Position numbers and translations under genes: made by a program. From Haematococcus lacustris (lineage: Eukaryota; Chlorophyta; Chlorophyceae; Chlamydomonadales; Haematococcaceae), in NCBI GenBank assembly GCA_030144725.1, contig JASKMD010000003.1, forward strand, positions 21,501,937 through 21,565,936: a DNA stretch of 64,000 nucleotides. The letters run 5' to 3'. The notes beneath the pieces are model-generated. The model worked only from the letters and a program-made list of their open reading frames with translations, had not been told where the DNA came from and searched no databases. Of this stretch, positions 42,400 through 55,680 are shown piece after piece. Each line of letters starts with the position of its first letter. Position 1 is the first letter of the stretch.

Positions 42400-45207
42400 T
42401 CAATCAAACAAGTCACAGCGTGCTGCTGCTGCCGCCACTGCTGCATCTGCATCTGCTTCTGCTGCTGCCACTGTCTCTGCTACTGTCCCTGCCCCTGCCT
42501 CTGCCCCTACTGTGCCGGGTGCCACTGCCCCTGCCCCTGCCTCTGCCCCTGCTGTGCCGGGTGCCACAGGCCCAGCCCCTGCCACAGGCCCAGCCCCTGC
42601 CACAAGCCCAGCACCTGCCACAGGCCCAGCACCTGCCACAGCCCCTGCTGCCCCTGCTGCCCCTGCCACAGCTCCTGCTGCCCCCACTGCCTCTGCTGCC
42701 ACCACTGCCCCTGCCCCTGCCCTTGCCCCTGACACAGCCCCGGCCCCTGCCCTGCCCCTGCCCCTGTTGCCGCTGTTGCTCCTGACCCTGCTCTGCCTCT
42801 GACCCTGCCTTGCCTCTGCTGCTGCCTTTGCCCCTGCCCCTGTTGGCCCTGCCCCTGTCCCTGTCCCTGCTGCCCCTGCTGCTGCCCCTGTCGCCACTGC
42901 TGCCCCTGCTGCCAAGCCTGTCAGTAGCGCAGAGGCGAGCTCCTCTGCCTCTGCCCCTGCTTCTCTGCCTGCACGCCTCTTCTTGGCTGCAGCTGGTGTG
43001 GGGTGAGCTGCATTGGCAGCTGCCTTGCCCCCTTGGCGAGGGGGTGCCGCTGGGCCTGCCTGCTGCCCTGCACCGCTGGCATCCTGCAGCTCCAGCAACA
43101 GCTTCGCCTTGTACTCCACAAGCCGGGTCTTGGTCGTCAACTGCACACAAGTAGGTGGCAATATGAAGCTTGGAAGGTTAGGCATGGTATGAGGTATGGT
43201 AGGGCATGGTAGGGCATGGTAGGGCATGATAGGGCATGGTAGGGTATGCACGTAAGAAGTCAGCTACTTGCCTTCCACCAGGATTGGTCCTGGGTGCTTG
43301 CCTCCAACAGCAGAGTCTTGGCCTGCGCCTCCGCCGCCTCCTGCACATCATCAAGCAGAGCACACATACTCGGCCAACAAGTAAAATCACATACCCCTAC
43401 CAGCATTGAATCGAGATACTCACAGGGTCCTGCTTGCTGCCGCTTGGGATAGACCTTGCTAGGTCCCGGGCCACCTCGTCAAACTGGTCATAGAATGTCT
43501 GAGACATTGCTTTCCAGGCCTTGGCAGCTTCAGGGTGCTTGCCTTCTGGTGTCTTGTCTGGTTTCTTCCAGTTCTCTGCGATCAGGGGTGCACGCAATGT
43601 CATGGGTTAGTTCCACAGGGTCCTGGTACCTCACCACAGGGTCCTGCTGCACACCTACAGGGTCCTGGTACCTCACCACAGGGTCCTGCTGCACACCTAC
43701 AGGGTCCTGGTACCTCACCACAGGGTCCTGCTGCACACCTACAGGGTCCTGGCCCACAGGGTCCTGGCACCTCACCACAGGGTCCTGTCTCCACTCACCT
43801 GAGGCTGCTTTCAGCTGAGCAGCTAAGGGCAGGAATGACTCCATTTCAGTGGGTACCACATCGTCATTACTGAACGGGGTACCAGCAGCCACCGCTGCTG
43901 CCTTGGCTTCCAACAACCGGCCTCCAAACTTTGACTCCCACTCCTCATGTGTCTTCTGGGTCTCCTCTGCTTTACGAGTTGTCGGCGGCACCCGGGCCAG
44001 CTGCTTAGGAGTGCTCGGTCGTCTGACCCAATCGTACGACCTACACGTTCAAGGGTACCAGGTCGTTGATGACGACCTGTACTAATGATGGGTTGCATGC
44101 TATGGGTGCATGATGGGTGGATGCATGCTACCCACTTTTTGAATGCCGCCAGCAACATCCAGTAGCTCAGCAAATCCAGGTAGGGTGGGTTGGCCTTGGT
44201 GAACTCCTTCCAAACGAGGCCGATGATTGCCCGCATGGGGACATTCCACCTGGCCTCCACCGCGTTGCTGCCCAGTTTGGGGTATTCCCCTGGTACACAG
44301 TTGGGGATGGTGTACTGCACAACACACACCAATACTGATTCACTAACATCCACATCAGAGAGGAAATTAGGTTGGTCACATGGTTACACCATTCATTGCA
44401 CTATCACCTGGCCCACACAACGCGGGCACCACAGCCGGATGTATTTGGGGGCGAACTTGCCCCAGAGAGTGGAGGCATCTTCCTGCAAGGATGCATTGGG
44501 TATAGATAACCAAGGTGACATGGGCAGTAATGACTTAAGGCTATGGTCAATTGTTGTGTAAACCCTACACTAACCTCATATTTGCCCAACGCGCTGAAGG
44601 GCTTGTCGGCGTTGGGCACATGATCTCTGAACTGAAATCACATGGCAACGATGGGTCATGGTTAGCAAAGGACATTGAGGCACAGGCAACGTGACCACAG
44701 CAAATCAGGCAGCAGAGGCACGCAGCACCATGCTCACCCGCTTGAGGAGGATCTTGCTGAACTCATCAGGGACCCGCTTCCCCCCTTTGCGCGTGCGTTT
44801 CTTGGCTGGCCCCTGCTTCTGCTTCTCTTCCTCATCCTCCTCGTCCTCCCCCTCCATCTCCTCCTCGTCCTCCCCCTCATCCTCCTCCCCCTCCCCCACA
44901 TCCTCCAGGTCCTCCTCCTCTCCCACCCCCTCCCCTTCATCACCAGAAGGGGCAAAAGGCTCAAGGGGCTGCTCCCTTGGTCGCTGGGCCAAAGGCAATT
45001 CCTCGGACTCGTGCCCAGAGTCAGCTGTGCGAGGTGCTGCAACCGTAATCTGCAGCAACGATAGTTCATGGAGTTAATGAAAGCATGAAGGTGCCTGGCA
45101 CGGCAATGCATCGCGGCAGGCAGGCGGTATTGATACAAGAATTACTATACCTTCTTGGCGGTGGGCTTAGTGGCGACGGGCTTCTTGGCGAGCGTGTTGC
45201 GGTACAT
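42400..45207 (-). CDS. Transposon-borne protein of unknown function (9 exons)
   Basis: Exons: 45151-45207, 44738-45049, 44575-44631, 44408-44482, 44132-44314, 43799-44000, 43424-43575, 43272-43340 and 42400-43140. Phases agree throughout, giving about 615 aa. Intron 8 uses a GC donor (AAG/GCAAGT). The N-terminus is Lys-rich, followed by a long Glu/Asp tract and a basic KKRTRKGGKR (possible nuclear signal). A CPRC pair and a Trp/Lys-rich middle follow. The C-terminal 180 residues are Ala/Gly low complexity. I recognise no family. It is divergently transcribed from the transposase across 150 bp. That position would suit an accessory DNA-binding protein such as En/Spm TNPA, but this is inference only. 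Confidence 0.72.
43613..43797. repeat. Mini-array of CCACAGGGTCCTG units inside an intron
   Basis: About eight units identical in type to arrays A and B occupy most of intron 6 (43576-43798) of the unknown gene. The splice donor GTGAGTGG lies directly at its edge. It is spliced out and does not break the reading frame. Confidence 0.85.
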
Positions 45208-45357
45208 TTTAGAGGCTGTTGTTAGGGGCTGGCAAGACGACCACAACACGATGTAGCGGTACTTACTCACAAAATTCTCGTCCAAGCCACAGTTAACCAA
45301 AAGTCACTTTGTCGGCCAGCAAGCGACGCCGGGTGGGTACACTCACAGCGGGCCGCG
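45208..45357. promoter_or_regulatory. Divergent promoter region of the transposon
   Basis: 150 bp separate the ATG of the minus-strand unknown gene (45207) from the ATG of the transposase (45358). Both genes must be driven from here. I see no clear TATA box. Confidence 0.55.
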
Positions 45358-48300
45358 ATGGCCCAGCGGACACAGTGCGACCATTTGCTCTCCAGGCTTC
45401 CCAAGACACAGGCAATCATGGTGAAGACTGCCTATCAATGCCTAGTGTGCGGAGTATCAGGCGGCATAAAAGGAATGCGCACTCACTGTTCCAAGAGCCA
45501 TCCCCAGTTCGTGGGAGCCGAAGGCACGAAGGCTTGGGCAGAGTGGCAGGCAATGTCGAAAGCCCAGTCCCCAAACGCTCAGCAACACACATCGCAGGAG
45601 TCGGCAGTAAGATGTCGATTGCTTTTAGTTAGTACGTGCTGACGTACATGTGCGCATGAGCCAGCTAATGCGTGTACCTCACCGCGGACAATTTGCGCCG
45701 CAGGCCACATGTTGTCCGCATGTTGTGACGACATGTGTGCAGGGGAGCTGTGGAGATGGAGGAGGGGTGGATGAGAACGGGCAAGGAGATGGAGGAGGGG
45801 TGGCTGAGGACGGGCAAGGAGGCAGGGACCAGGCAGCCCCAGCGGGACAAGAGGGTGGCAGGATTCCAGAGGGTGCATGGAGAGGACAGGGAGGAGGGAA
45901 CGACCAGCGTGGGAGGGGAGAAGAGGACAACAGGGGGGGACAGCGCGAAGACAGAGAAGAGGGGGATGTAGGAGGAAGGGGAGGAGTCGACAGAGGAGGG
46001 GACGGAGGTGATAGTGATGACAGTGGGAGTGAAGACAGTGATGAGGAAGGGGATGGGTATCCAGGAGGTCCCGGGGGTCCAGGAGGTCCAGGAGGCCCAG
46101 GAGGTCCCGGAGGTCCAGGAGGTCCAGGAGGCCCAGGGGGTCCAGAGGGGGATGAAGGAGGGGGAGATGGCGCCAGGGCACGTCGAAGCAAGGTGTTCAA
46201 GCTTGATGCCAACCTTCAACAACCCGTGTTCAGGTATTTAGAAATAACAGATAATAGTACCACAAGCAGTGAGTTGTTCAATGTAATTGTTGCTTGTCTT
46301 TGTGCATGCCATTACAGGAACTGCCCCTTGACAGGCAAGGACATGATGGACGAGCTGAGCCGGCTTTTGGACATGAGGCTGACGAAGGAGCAGATGAAGG
46401 GGGTGTTGAAGCTGATCCGTAGGCTACTTGCAAACCAGCCAGATCTCAACCTCATCACCAGCTTCTACCAGCTGATGAGTTTGCAGGGCGTCCAGCACGC
46501 AAATGAGTACGAGGTGCATGTGTGCAACGCGGGCAAGGACAACAAGGCCAACAACAAGTACTGTCCAGGGTTCACCTACCCCAAGATACGACGGTGAGGT
46601 CAGGGGAATGGGTGTGGATTAGGCTATGCATGCATGGCGCAATACACATGGTGTTAGTTGGGGTCAAGGTTGCCTTAATGTGCATGCATGGTAGGTCTGA
46701 GTGGCTCGCCCACAAGGATGACAAGTGCTACTACTGCGAGACGCCTCGCTTCCACGTGAACGACAGAAAAGGTGAAACCAATCTACATGGGCATGGTCAA
46801 TTCTCAATGACACTTGTACAGGTATACATGTGTTGTATGCTGTCCCTTGCTTGGTTACAGGGAGCCCACAGGAGATCACCTTGAAGCCTCGGTGGAGCAT
46901 GTCTCTGTTCGGCTGGGACACAGTGGTGAAGAACATCATGGAGCGCAAGGACGTGATGACCTGGTTCAGGCGAGCTCGGGGCGTGGACCCACCTCCTGGC
47001 TCTTTCCGGGCAAGTGAGTAGGCATGGGTTGACCATGGCATAGAATTGACGGCTTAGAAAGGTGATTAGTACAGTGACATGCACCATACCATGATGTTGT
47101 TGTTTGGCAGGCCCTGCATGGCGAGAGATGCAGCCCAAGCTACCAGAGGTTGTGGCCACCTCCCCCAACACAGCCCACTTCATGATTGGGGTTGACTGGA
47201 TGACCCTGGGCAAGAACGGCACCTGGTCAGTGGGTGTGATCCTGTTGAGGCTGCTGGATGTGCCGGCTGAGGTGTGCGGCAAGCGGGCGTGCAGCTCAGT
47301 GCTGGCCGTCATCAACGGAGGAAAGCACCAGTCTCACCTGACAGGCTACATGAAAGCCATCTGCCAGGAAGTCAGCAAGCACATCGAGGGCCCGGGTGAC
47401 CTGGGTGTGATAGTGGAGCCACACCCAGGCCCAGGTGTTGATGGTGTGGCTCCCGCCCGTGTTGAGCCTGTCCGCATCCATGGAGTCCCAGTGGTATCAA
47501 TCGCTGATACCCCAGCCACGTGAGTGAGACAAAGGCCAACAGCTAGCACCTACAAATGATTCCACCACCTCCCAGTCCAGTCTATCCCTATACAACTTGT
47601 ACCCTGCCATGTATCATCCACAAACATATTACAACCATTGAGGAATGAATTGCGTGATTGTGTGCATGTAGAGCCACTTTGACCAGGGCCATGGGCCACA
47701 GCGCCCTGAAGATGTGCTACAACTGCAACATCAGCAAGCCCCCCAACCCCCCTACAGAGAAGGCGCCCCTTGGCTACGACTCGCCAACGCTGCAGACCCT
47801 ACCAGGCTCCAACCGGGAGGTATGGAACACTTGACACACTCGACAGCATGTGCTATTGAAAACAGACCAAGGATCCCTTGGCACACACAATCCATGCTTG
47901 CGGTGGCGGACTGCAGGAGTATGTGCTCATCTATGACGTGCGCATGAAGTTCAGCCACGAGCAGATCATGGACCGAGGTGCTCCCTTCATCCATGGGTGG
48001 TCCCAAGGCGACCCTAGGGTGGTGGGCTGCCACGCCCAGCCCCTCCTGCCCCTGCTGCTCCAACACCTGGACGCCCGGTTGGCCCACCTGGTGCCTGTGT
48101 ACCACAGCTTCATGTATGGCTTGCTGAAGCACCAGCTGGAGTGGTTCATGAGTGCAGATGGCCTTCACATTGATGTGCGGCGTGAGATAGTGAAGCGTGG
48201 AGCGGCCATCCAATCCCCATCTGACTTGGGACGGGACCTGGGAGACCTTGCCAACCGCACGTAAGCCATAAGCATGTAGTGCAGTATGTCATAATCACAT

Positions 48301-50202
48301 CACACTGAACGGAAAGGATGTGGACATCTCAAGGTGCATGTCATGACCACTTATGATTGCACTGGTGCTCCAATGCCCATGTCATCATGCAGTGGATGGC
48401 GCATGGAGGACTACAAGCACTGGTATGTGCACTTCTCACCCATCGTGTTGCGGGGCAACCTTTTGCCAGAGCCCTACCGTGGGTTGTGGACAGCCTTGGA
48501 GGGCGCTATGCTGCACTACTTGACACCAGGTAAATTACAAACAAGCAACTACAGGCACGGTCCCATGATGACTAACAAATACATAACAATCCCCCGGTGC
48601 ATGATGACTAACATATACCTAACAATGAGGATTTGTCTTCCCAATTCAGGCTCGGAGAACAGCGCCACACCTGAGGGAATGGCGGCAGGCTATGCACATC
48701 TGAAGACCTATGCAGCCAGGTTGGAGCGCTGCCGCCGTGATCCTCAGCTCCCAGCTGCACATGGAGACAACGAGGGCAAGCTGTCTGTGCCTACTGACCA
48801 AGTCTGCCCAAATCTCCACACAACGGCCTGCAGGTGAGAGTTTAAACAGTAGCATGCAGGCCAACCTTACCCATCAACAATGCATGCATGCTGCAGGCAG
48901 ACCATGCATAAACATGGTATCATGGCTGTGGTGTGCACAGGCTGTTCATGCAAGAGAGCAATGTGGGCAGGACATACCTGTTTGGCGAGCTCTGGATCGA
49001 GCGTGACCTGCATGACTTGAAGTCCATCACCACCAGCGGCATTCCTGGAGCCCAGCTGGATGCCCACATAGCCATGCGGGTGGCCGGGCATAACGCCAGC
49101 AACAGGCTGCTTGACCGGGCTGAGCCGGAGGCACAGCAGGACTACAAGGCCCGCCTGAAGGACGAGCTGACCCAGGACGGGCAGCAGGCCCTGCTGCTGG
49201 GAGCGGGCAGTGCAGAGTGCCCACTGCAGAACAGCCCGGGTGCCATGATGAGGGGCTGCATGAAGGCAGTCCAGGATCTGCAGAACAGCGACGAGGCCAC
49301 CCCATGGCGCCCATGGCACGTCAAGCAGGTGTTCGGTGAGGTCTTAACCCAAGGGGAGGCAGAGGAGGAGGCCAAGGAGGATCAACGGGTCGCTGACCCT
49401 GCACCCCCGTACCCAGTGCGGTACTACCAGCGAGCAGACTGCAATGGCACCATTGTGTTCAGCAGTGTTTACAAACGCCCCTCAACCCGCAACAACACCT
49501 GGGTCAGCATCCCGTTCGAGCTCGATGACGACAAGTGGGCCATTTGGGCTGGCCATGTGCAGTTCTGGGTTCGTTTGGAGCACCCCAAGCTGCCTGGGGT
49601 GTTCCTACGCCTAGCAGTCAGCCGCATCTACTTGACACGCCCTACATCCCACCCCTCATGTTTGGCAGCAACAGGTCAGGCTGTTCCCAGGCCACATCAG
49701 GCAGCAGGAGCTGGAGCAGCGGCTAACGCAGGAGGCCAGGGGGGAGAGCCACCAGGAGACGGGAATGCAGAAGGGGCTGCTGGGCCCAGCGGTATAGGTG
49801 GACCACAGCAGCACAGGTCAGCAAAGCGTGGGGTGGTGCAGGCAGCAGCGGAGGCAGCCAGCACAGGTGGCACCAGGAAGTCCCAGACACTCGTGCAAAT
49901 TAAGGCCTGGCTGGCTTGGAAAACCTGAGAGTTGAGGTCTGAGACTTGGTATGTGGGCTGCTGTGACCTAGGGGATGACAAGACTCTCTTGGGCCAAAGT
50001 GTAATTCTCACTCGGTGTCGAGTTGCTGGGCCAGGTGTGGGGCTGTGACCCTGATTTTGGCTAAGGGAGTTGGCACCGTGTGACCAAAGTGACTTTTCAT
50101 GAAATGTGAGTATGAGAGGTTGTAAAGGGTGGTTACAGCTGCCCAACCTAGTAGGTGGCATGCAAAACGTCCAAGCCAGTGATGAGCTATGGCCCGTGTC
50201 CT

Positions 50203-52375
50203 AGGACCCTGCACCGGGTCCTAGCGTCACCATGGTCGTAGGACCCTGTACAGGGTCCTGTGTACCTGATGAGTGTAGATGTTTTAATCATTCCTTGCAT
50301 CCCTATGTCATAGAACCATGTTAGGATTCCTACATAGCTTGTGGTTGGTCCTGCTGACCCCGTTTGGATGCTTTTGACCATGTGTGCCAGGACCCTGTAC
50401 AGGGTCCTACGATGAGTGCCTTTCCACACAGGGTCCTGGCACCACACCACAGGGTTCTGGCTCACAGGGTCCTGGCACCTCACCACAGGGTTCTGGCACC
50501 ACAGGGTCCTGGTACCTCACCACAGGGTCCTGCTGCACACCTACAGGGTCCTGGCACCTGACCACAGGGTTCTGGCACACAGGGTCCTGGCACCACACCA
50601 CAGGGTTCTGGCACCACAGGGTCCTGGCACCACACCACAGGGTCCTGGCACCACACCACAGGGTCCTGGCCCACAGGGTCCTGGCACCTCACCACAGGGT
50701 CCTGGCACCACAGGGTCCTGGCACCTCACCACAGGGTCCTGGCACCACACCACAGGGTCCGGCCCACAGGGTCCTGGCACCTCACCACAGGGTCCTGGCA
50801 CCACAGGGTCCTGGCACCTCACCACAGGGTCCTGGCACCACACCACAGGGTCCTGGCCCTCAGGGTCCTGGTACCACACCACAGGGTCCTGGAACCACAG
50901 GGTCCTGGTCCCTCACCACAGGGTCCTGGCTCACAGGGTCCTGGCACCACACCACAGGGTTCTGGCACCACAGGGTCCTGGTACCTCACCACAGGGTCCT
51001 GCTGCACACCTACAGGGTCCTGGCACCTGACCACAGGGTTCTGGCACACAGGGTCCTGGCACCACACCACAGGGTTCTGGCACCACAGGGTCCTGGCACC
51101 ACACCACAGGGTCCTGGCACCACACCACAGGGTCCTGGCCCACAGGGTCCTGGTACCACACCACAGGGTCCTGATACCACAGGGTCCTGGCACCACACCA
51201 CAGGGTCCTGGCACCTCACCACAGGGTCCTGGCCCACAGGGTCCTGGTACCACACCACAGGGTCCTGATACCACAGGGTCCTGGCTCTTCACCACAGGGT
51301 CCTGGCACCTCACCACAGGGTCCTGGCCCACAGGGTCCTGGTACCACACCACAGGGTCCTGATACCACAGGGTCCTGGCACCTCACCACAGGGTCCTGGC
51401 CCACAGGGTCCTGGTACCACACCACAGGGTCCTGATACCACAGGGTCCTGGCACCACACCACAGGGTCCTGGCACCACACCACAGGGTCCTGGCCCACCC
51501 CACAGGGTCCTGGCACCACACCACAGGGTCCTGGCACCACACCACAGGGTTCTGGCTCACAGGGTCCTGGCACCTCACCACAGGGTTCTGGCACCACAGG
51601 GTCCTGGTACCTCACCACAGGGTCCTGCTGCACACCTACAGGGTCCTGGCACCTGACCACAGGGTTCTGGCACACAGGGTCCTGACACCACACCACAGGG
51701 TTCTGGCACCACAGGGTCCTGGCACCACACCACAGGGTCCTGGCACCACACCACAGGGTCCTGGCCCACAGGGTCCTGGCACCTCACCACAGGGTCCTGG
51801 AACCACAGGGTCCTGGCACCTCACCACAGGGTCCTGGCACCACACCACAGGGTCCTGGCCCACAGGGTCCTGGCACCTCACCACAGGGTCCTGGCACCAC
51901 AGGGTCCTGGCACCTCACCACAGGGTCCTGGCACCACACCACAGGGTCCTGGCCCACAGGGTCCTGGCTACCACACCACAGGGTCCTGATACCACAGGGT
52001 CCTGGCACCACACCACAGGGTCCTGGCACCTCACCACAGGGTCCTGGCCCACAGGGTCCTGGTACCACACCACAGGGTCCTGATACCACAGGGTCCTGGC
52101 ACCTCACCACAGGGTCCTGGCCCACAGGGTCCTGGTACCACACCACAGGGTCCTGATCACCACAGGGTCCTGGCACCACACCACAGGGTCCTGCGCCCAC
52201 ACCCACAGGGTCCTGCGTCACACCCGTGGGTGTGACGCAGGACCCTGTGGGTGTGACGCAGGACCCTGTGGGCCAGGACCCTGTGGTGTGTGCCAGGACC
52301 CTGTGGGTGTGCAGCAGGACCCTGTGGGTGTGTGCCAGGACCCTGTGGTTGTGACGCAGGACCCTTTGCAACAGG
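50203..52375 (+). repeat. Left subterminal array B of the nested element
   Basis: Tandem units of 19-24 bp (CCACAGGGTCCTGGCAC type) with higher-order duplications. Perfect palindromes GGACCCTGTACAGGGTCC lie at 50241-50258 and 50390-50407. The array reverses orientation at 52226. Forward and reverse long ORFs here are artefacts. Confidence 0.92.
52199..52254. repeat. 27-bp-arm perfect inverted repeat where array B flips
   Basis: The arms 52199-52225 and 52228-52254 are exact reverse complements around a central GT. To the left the array runs as CAGGGTCC, to the right as GGACCCTG. It could extrude as a cruciform. Confidence 0.9.
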
Positions 52376-54500
52376 GTCAACTGTGGCTCACGATTTCAGG
52401 GCTGAAATTAGATATGTGGGCTGCTATGACTTTGAGGAGTACAAGTCTCTCTCAGGCCAAAGTGTAAATCTCAGTCGTTGGGGAGTTGCTGGACCATCAT
52501 GTGGCATGGAAAACATCAAGTTGCATGGAGGCTTGCATGGGGGGTTCGCAAAAGAACCGTGAAGGAAGCAAAGGAATCGCGAAGGGCATCTTGACTGCCC
52601 CGCCAAGCTCGCATGCTGCATAATGGCAGCCAGGAGCAGCCAGGAGCAGCGAACAGGACATCGTCGCGAGAAGGGTAGCCACGAGCTAGACAGCCATCTC
52701 TAGCCAGGAGCCTTACAGCATTCGCGACCAGCCATAGCAATCATGTCAGGCGATAGGATCAAGAGGCAGCACTGTACACAGCACACGCATATCGCAGGAG
52801 CTAGCAGCCAGGAGCAGCCAGGAGCAGCCAGGAGCAAATCGCAGCCTCATTCGTAGAAGACATCGCAAACGCAATACGCAAAAGAGGCATAGTGATGTTA
52901 GCGATGTAGCCATGCCAGCCAGCCATCGCCAGCTAGCAGCCTCACAACATAGCATATCGCAGCCAAATGCAAGCTATTGGCAGCATGCAGCCTCATCGCA
53001 ACCGCGACCAGGTCGAGCGAAAGGAGCAGAAAGCGCAGCGAGATAGAGAGCAGAAGGTGCAGGAAGGCTCATGTGGCGTGGCTTGCTTGCAGGTGGAGCG
53101 CCAAGAACCCGAAACAAGATGAACATGGCACAGCTAAGAGGACAGTCAAGAGCTAGGAGCCAGGAAGTGCAGCCATTGGAAGCAGTAAGGCGGCGCAGCT
53201 AGGAGCAGCCAGGAGCAGTTAGAAGCTGTAGCGATGAGCGGCAATGATGAGCGGCACCGATGAAAGGCAATCATGAGCAGCACCCTCCCATTTTCCCCCA
53301 TCACACACTCCACTCTACAAATGGTGAGTGGCTTGCTGTGGCAAATGTGTGGCTCCATGTACCCAGTCTGACTACTAGCATGCCCTTGGTAACTGCAGGT
53401 TCTTCTGGTCACACCCATCCCCCTTTTCCACTACCAATACCACCTCCACCAGCACCTCCCCTCCCCCTTTCCTTTCTTTATAAACCCACTTCCCCCTTCC
53501 CCGTCACCTCTCCCCAGACATCCCGGCAGCCAGGAGAAAGCCCACCCCACCCACCCTCTTTCCACCACCACCACCACCACCACCACCACCTCCCTTCCCC
53601 CTCTCTCTCCCTCTCCCCTCCCATACTCCCATGCTCCCATACTCCCAAGCCTCCCTTCCCCTCTCCTACCCTTCGATTGACGTGGCATCGCAGCCCCCAC
53701 CTCACCCTACCTTCCCTTCCCTACACCCTATACTCCTCATCGCAATCCCACCCCACTGACGCATGGGAGATGTTGCCTGGTGATATGGTAAGGCCACGGT
53801 GATAGCTAACACAGTGCCCAGCCTGGTCACCCTACCGCACGTGCACGCCCCTTGGTTGCAGGTCTGATGGGCACCTCCCCTCCACTCTCCCTACACAACC
53901 AACCCCTCCCAATTCATCCTCCCCAGCCCCCGCCCCCGCCCCCGCTCCCTCCCCCGCCCCCACCCAGGCCCATGCCCCCAACCCAGGCCCCCACCCAGCC
54001 CAACCCAGGCCCCCACCCAGCCCAAATCATGCCCCCAACCCACCCCCGCCCCGCCTCCCCCCCTCCCGCCTCCCTGCCTCCCCGCCTCCCGCCTCCCGCC
54101 TCCCGCCTCCCGCCTCCCGCCTCCCGCCTCCCGCCTCCCGCCTCCCCGCCTCCCGCCTTCCACATCTCCCCCCCCCTCCCCCTCCCACCCCCTTCCCAGC
54201 AGCATTCATCAAGCCGCCAAAAGGTAGGTAGGTGCTACAGTGCCCCTACTATATCTGCTGCTGCTACTGCTCCTGCAACTGCTGCCCCCCTGTTGCTGCT
54301 GCCCCCCTGCTGCCGCTGCCGCTGCCCCTCTGCTGCGGCTGCTGCCCCCCTGCATAGGCTGCTGCAACCATGTCTCCATGCTTGCTAGCAGTGTGACAAC
54401 AGCCTTGACCATGAGCATCACATGTGTAGTATGCTTGGTAATTACAGGCAAGGCTGCAACGGCGTAGAGCTGCAGCCAGAAGCAGCGAGGAGCAGCCCGG

Positions 54501-54842
54501 CCCAGCCCAGCCCAGCCCAGCCCAGCCCAGCCCAGCCCAGCCCAGCCCAGCCCAGCCCAGCCCAGCCCAGCCCAGCCCAGCCCAGCCCAGCCCAGCCCAG
54601 CCCAGCCCAGCCCAGCCCAGCCCAGCCCAGCCCAGCCCAGCCCAGCCCAGCCCCCCAGCCCAGCCCAGCCCAGCCCAGCCCAGCCCAGCCCAGCCCAGCC
54701 CAGCCCAGCCCAGCCCAGCCCAGCCCAGCCCAGCCCAGCCCAGCCCAGCCCAGCCCAGCCCAGCCCTCCCCTCCCCTCCCCTCCCCTCCCCTCCCCTCCC
54801 CTCCCCTCCCCTCCCCTCCCCTCCCCTCCCCTCCCCTCCCCT
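54501..54842. repeat. (CCCAG)n followed by (CTCCC)n
   Basis: About 265 bp of CCCAG with one CCCCCC interruption near 54652, then about 77 bp of CTCCC. Opposite-strand ORFs are repeat artefacts. Confidence 0.95.
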
Positions 54843-55520
54843 GCAGCCATGAGCAGAAAGCAAGAGTAGCAGCCAAGAGCAGCAGGTAGGAGGCGGCTGC
54901 CTGGAGCGGCAGCCAGGACTTCCGGTGAGTGCACATGCTTGGGAGGTGTCAGCCTAGCCTGCCCGGTTCTGGTCATGCATGTCCTAATCCATCTGCTTGC
55001 TGGCTGATGTTTGATTGCAGTTGTCGACAGCTGGAGCATGGCAGGTGAAGCATGGCCGGGTTGATTGCAAGCATGGCGGTAGAGCAGCAACCAACAAGGA
55101 GCCAGCAAGGACCGTACCCTCCTCGTACCCCGTACCCTCCCCCGGCGTCGTGACATGGAGCATAACTGTAAGTGGCCAGTCCCTGCACATGAGTGGTCCC
55201 CAATGCCAAGCCTAAATGCAAGGATGCCTCTTGCTGCCGCAGGTCTGATGGTCACACTGCTGCCCCTTGCCCCCTTCCCCCTTCCCCCTTCCCTGCCCAA
55301 GCCCACCACCACCACTTCCGAGTCTGCCACCTACCTACCCTCCTCCCCTCCTCCCCTCCTCCCCTCTTCTCTCCTCTCCCCCACCCAATGGCACCCAGCA
55401 GCCCTTGGCGTAGCAGCATGGAGCGGGCAGCCTGGAGCGGGCAGCCCGGAGTGGGCAGCATGGAGCGGGCGGCCTGGAGCGGGCAGCCTGGAGCGGGCAG
55501 CCTGGAGTGGGCAACCTGGA

Positions 55521-55680
55521 GCCAAGCCTAGCCCAGCCTACCCCAGCCTAGCCTAGCCTAGCCTACCCCAGCCTAGCCTAGCCTAGCCTACCCCAGGCTA
55601 GCCTTGCCTAGGCTAGCCTACCCTAGCCTACCCTAGCCTAGCCTACCCCAGGCTAGCCCAGCCTAGCCTAGCCCAGCCTG
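55521..55680. repeat. CCTAG/CCTAC pentamer repeat
   Basis: Irregular AGCCT/ACCCC pentamer tandem (AGCCTAGCCTACCCC types) just upstream of 55.7 kb. No coding potential. Confidence 0.85.

Noticed and set aside
46234..46317. Reading straight through this 84-bp segment as coding
   Set aside because: It is in frame, so retention is possible, but it has good GT and AG borders with an AT-rich interior and the flanking exons join in phase.
45358..49887. Assignment of the transposase to the KDZ (Kyakuja/Dileera/Zisupton) superfamily
   Set aside because: The dioxygenase partner made this tempting, but the motif order fits tnp2-type proteins, I do not see a KDZ-type core motif, and the duplication is 2 bp.
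53260..54388. Proline-rich ORFs in the nested element
   Set aside because: Pure low-complexity pyrimidine tracts with no splice pattern or conserved segment.
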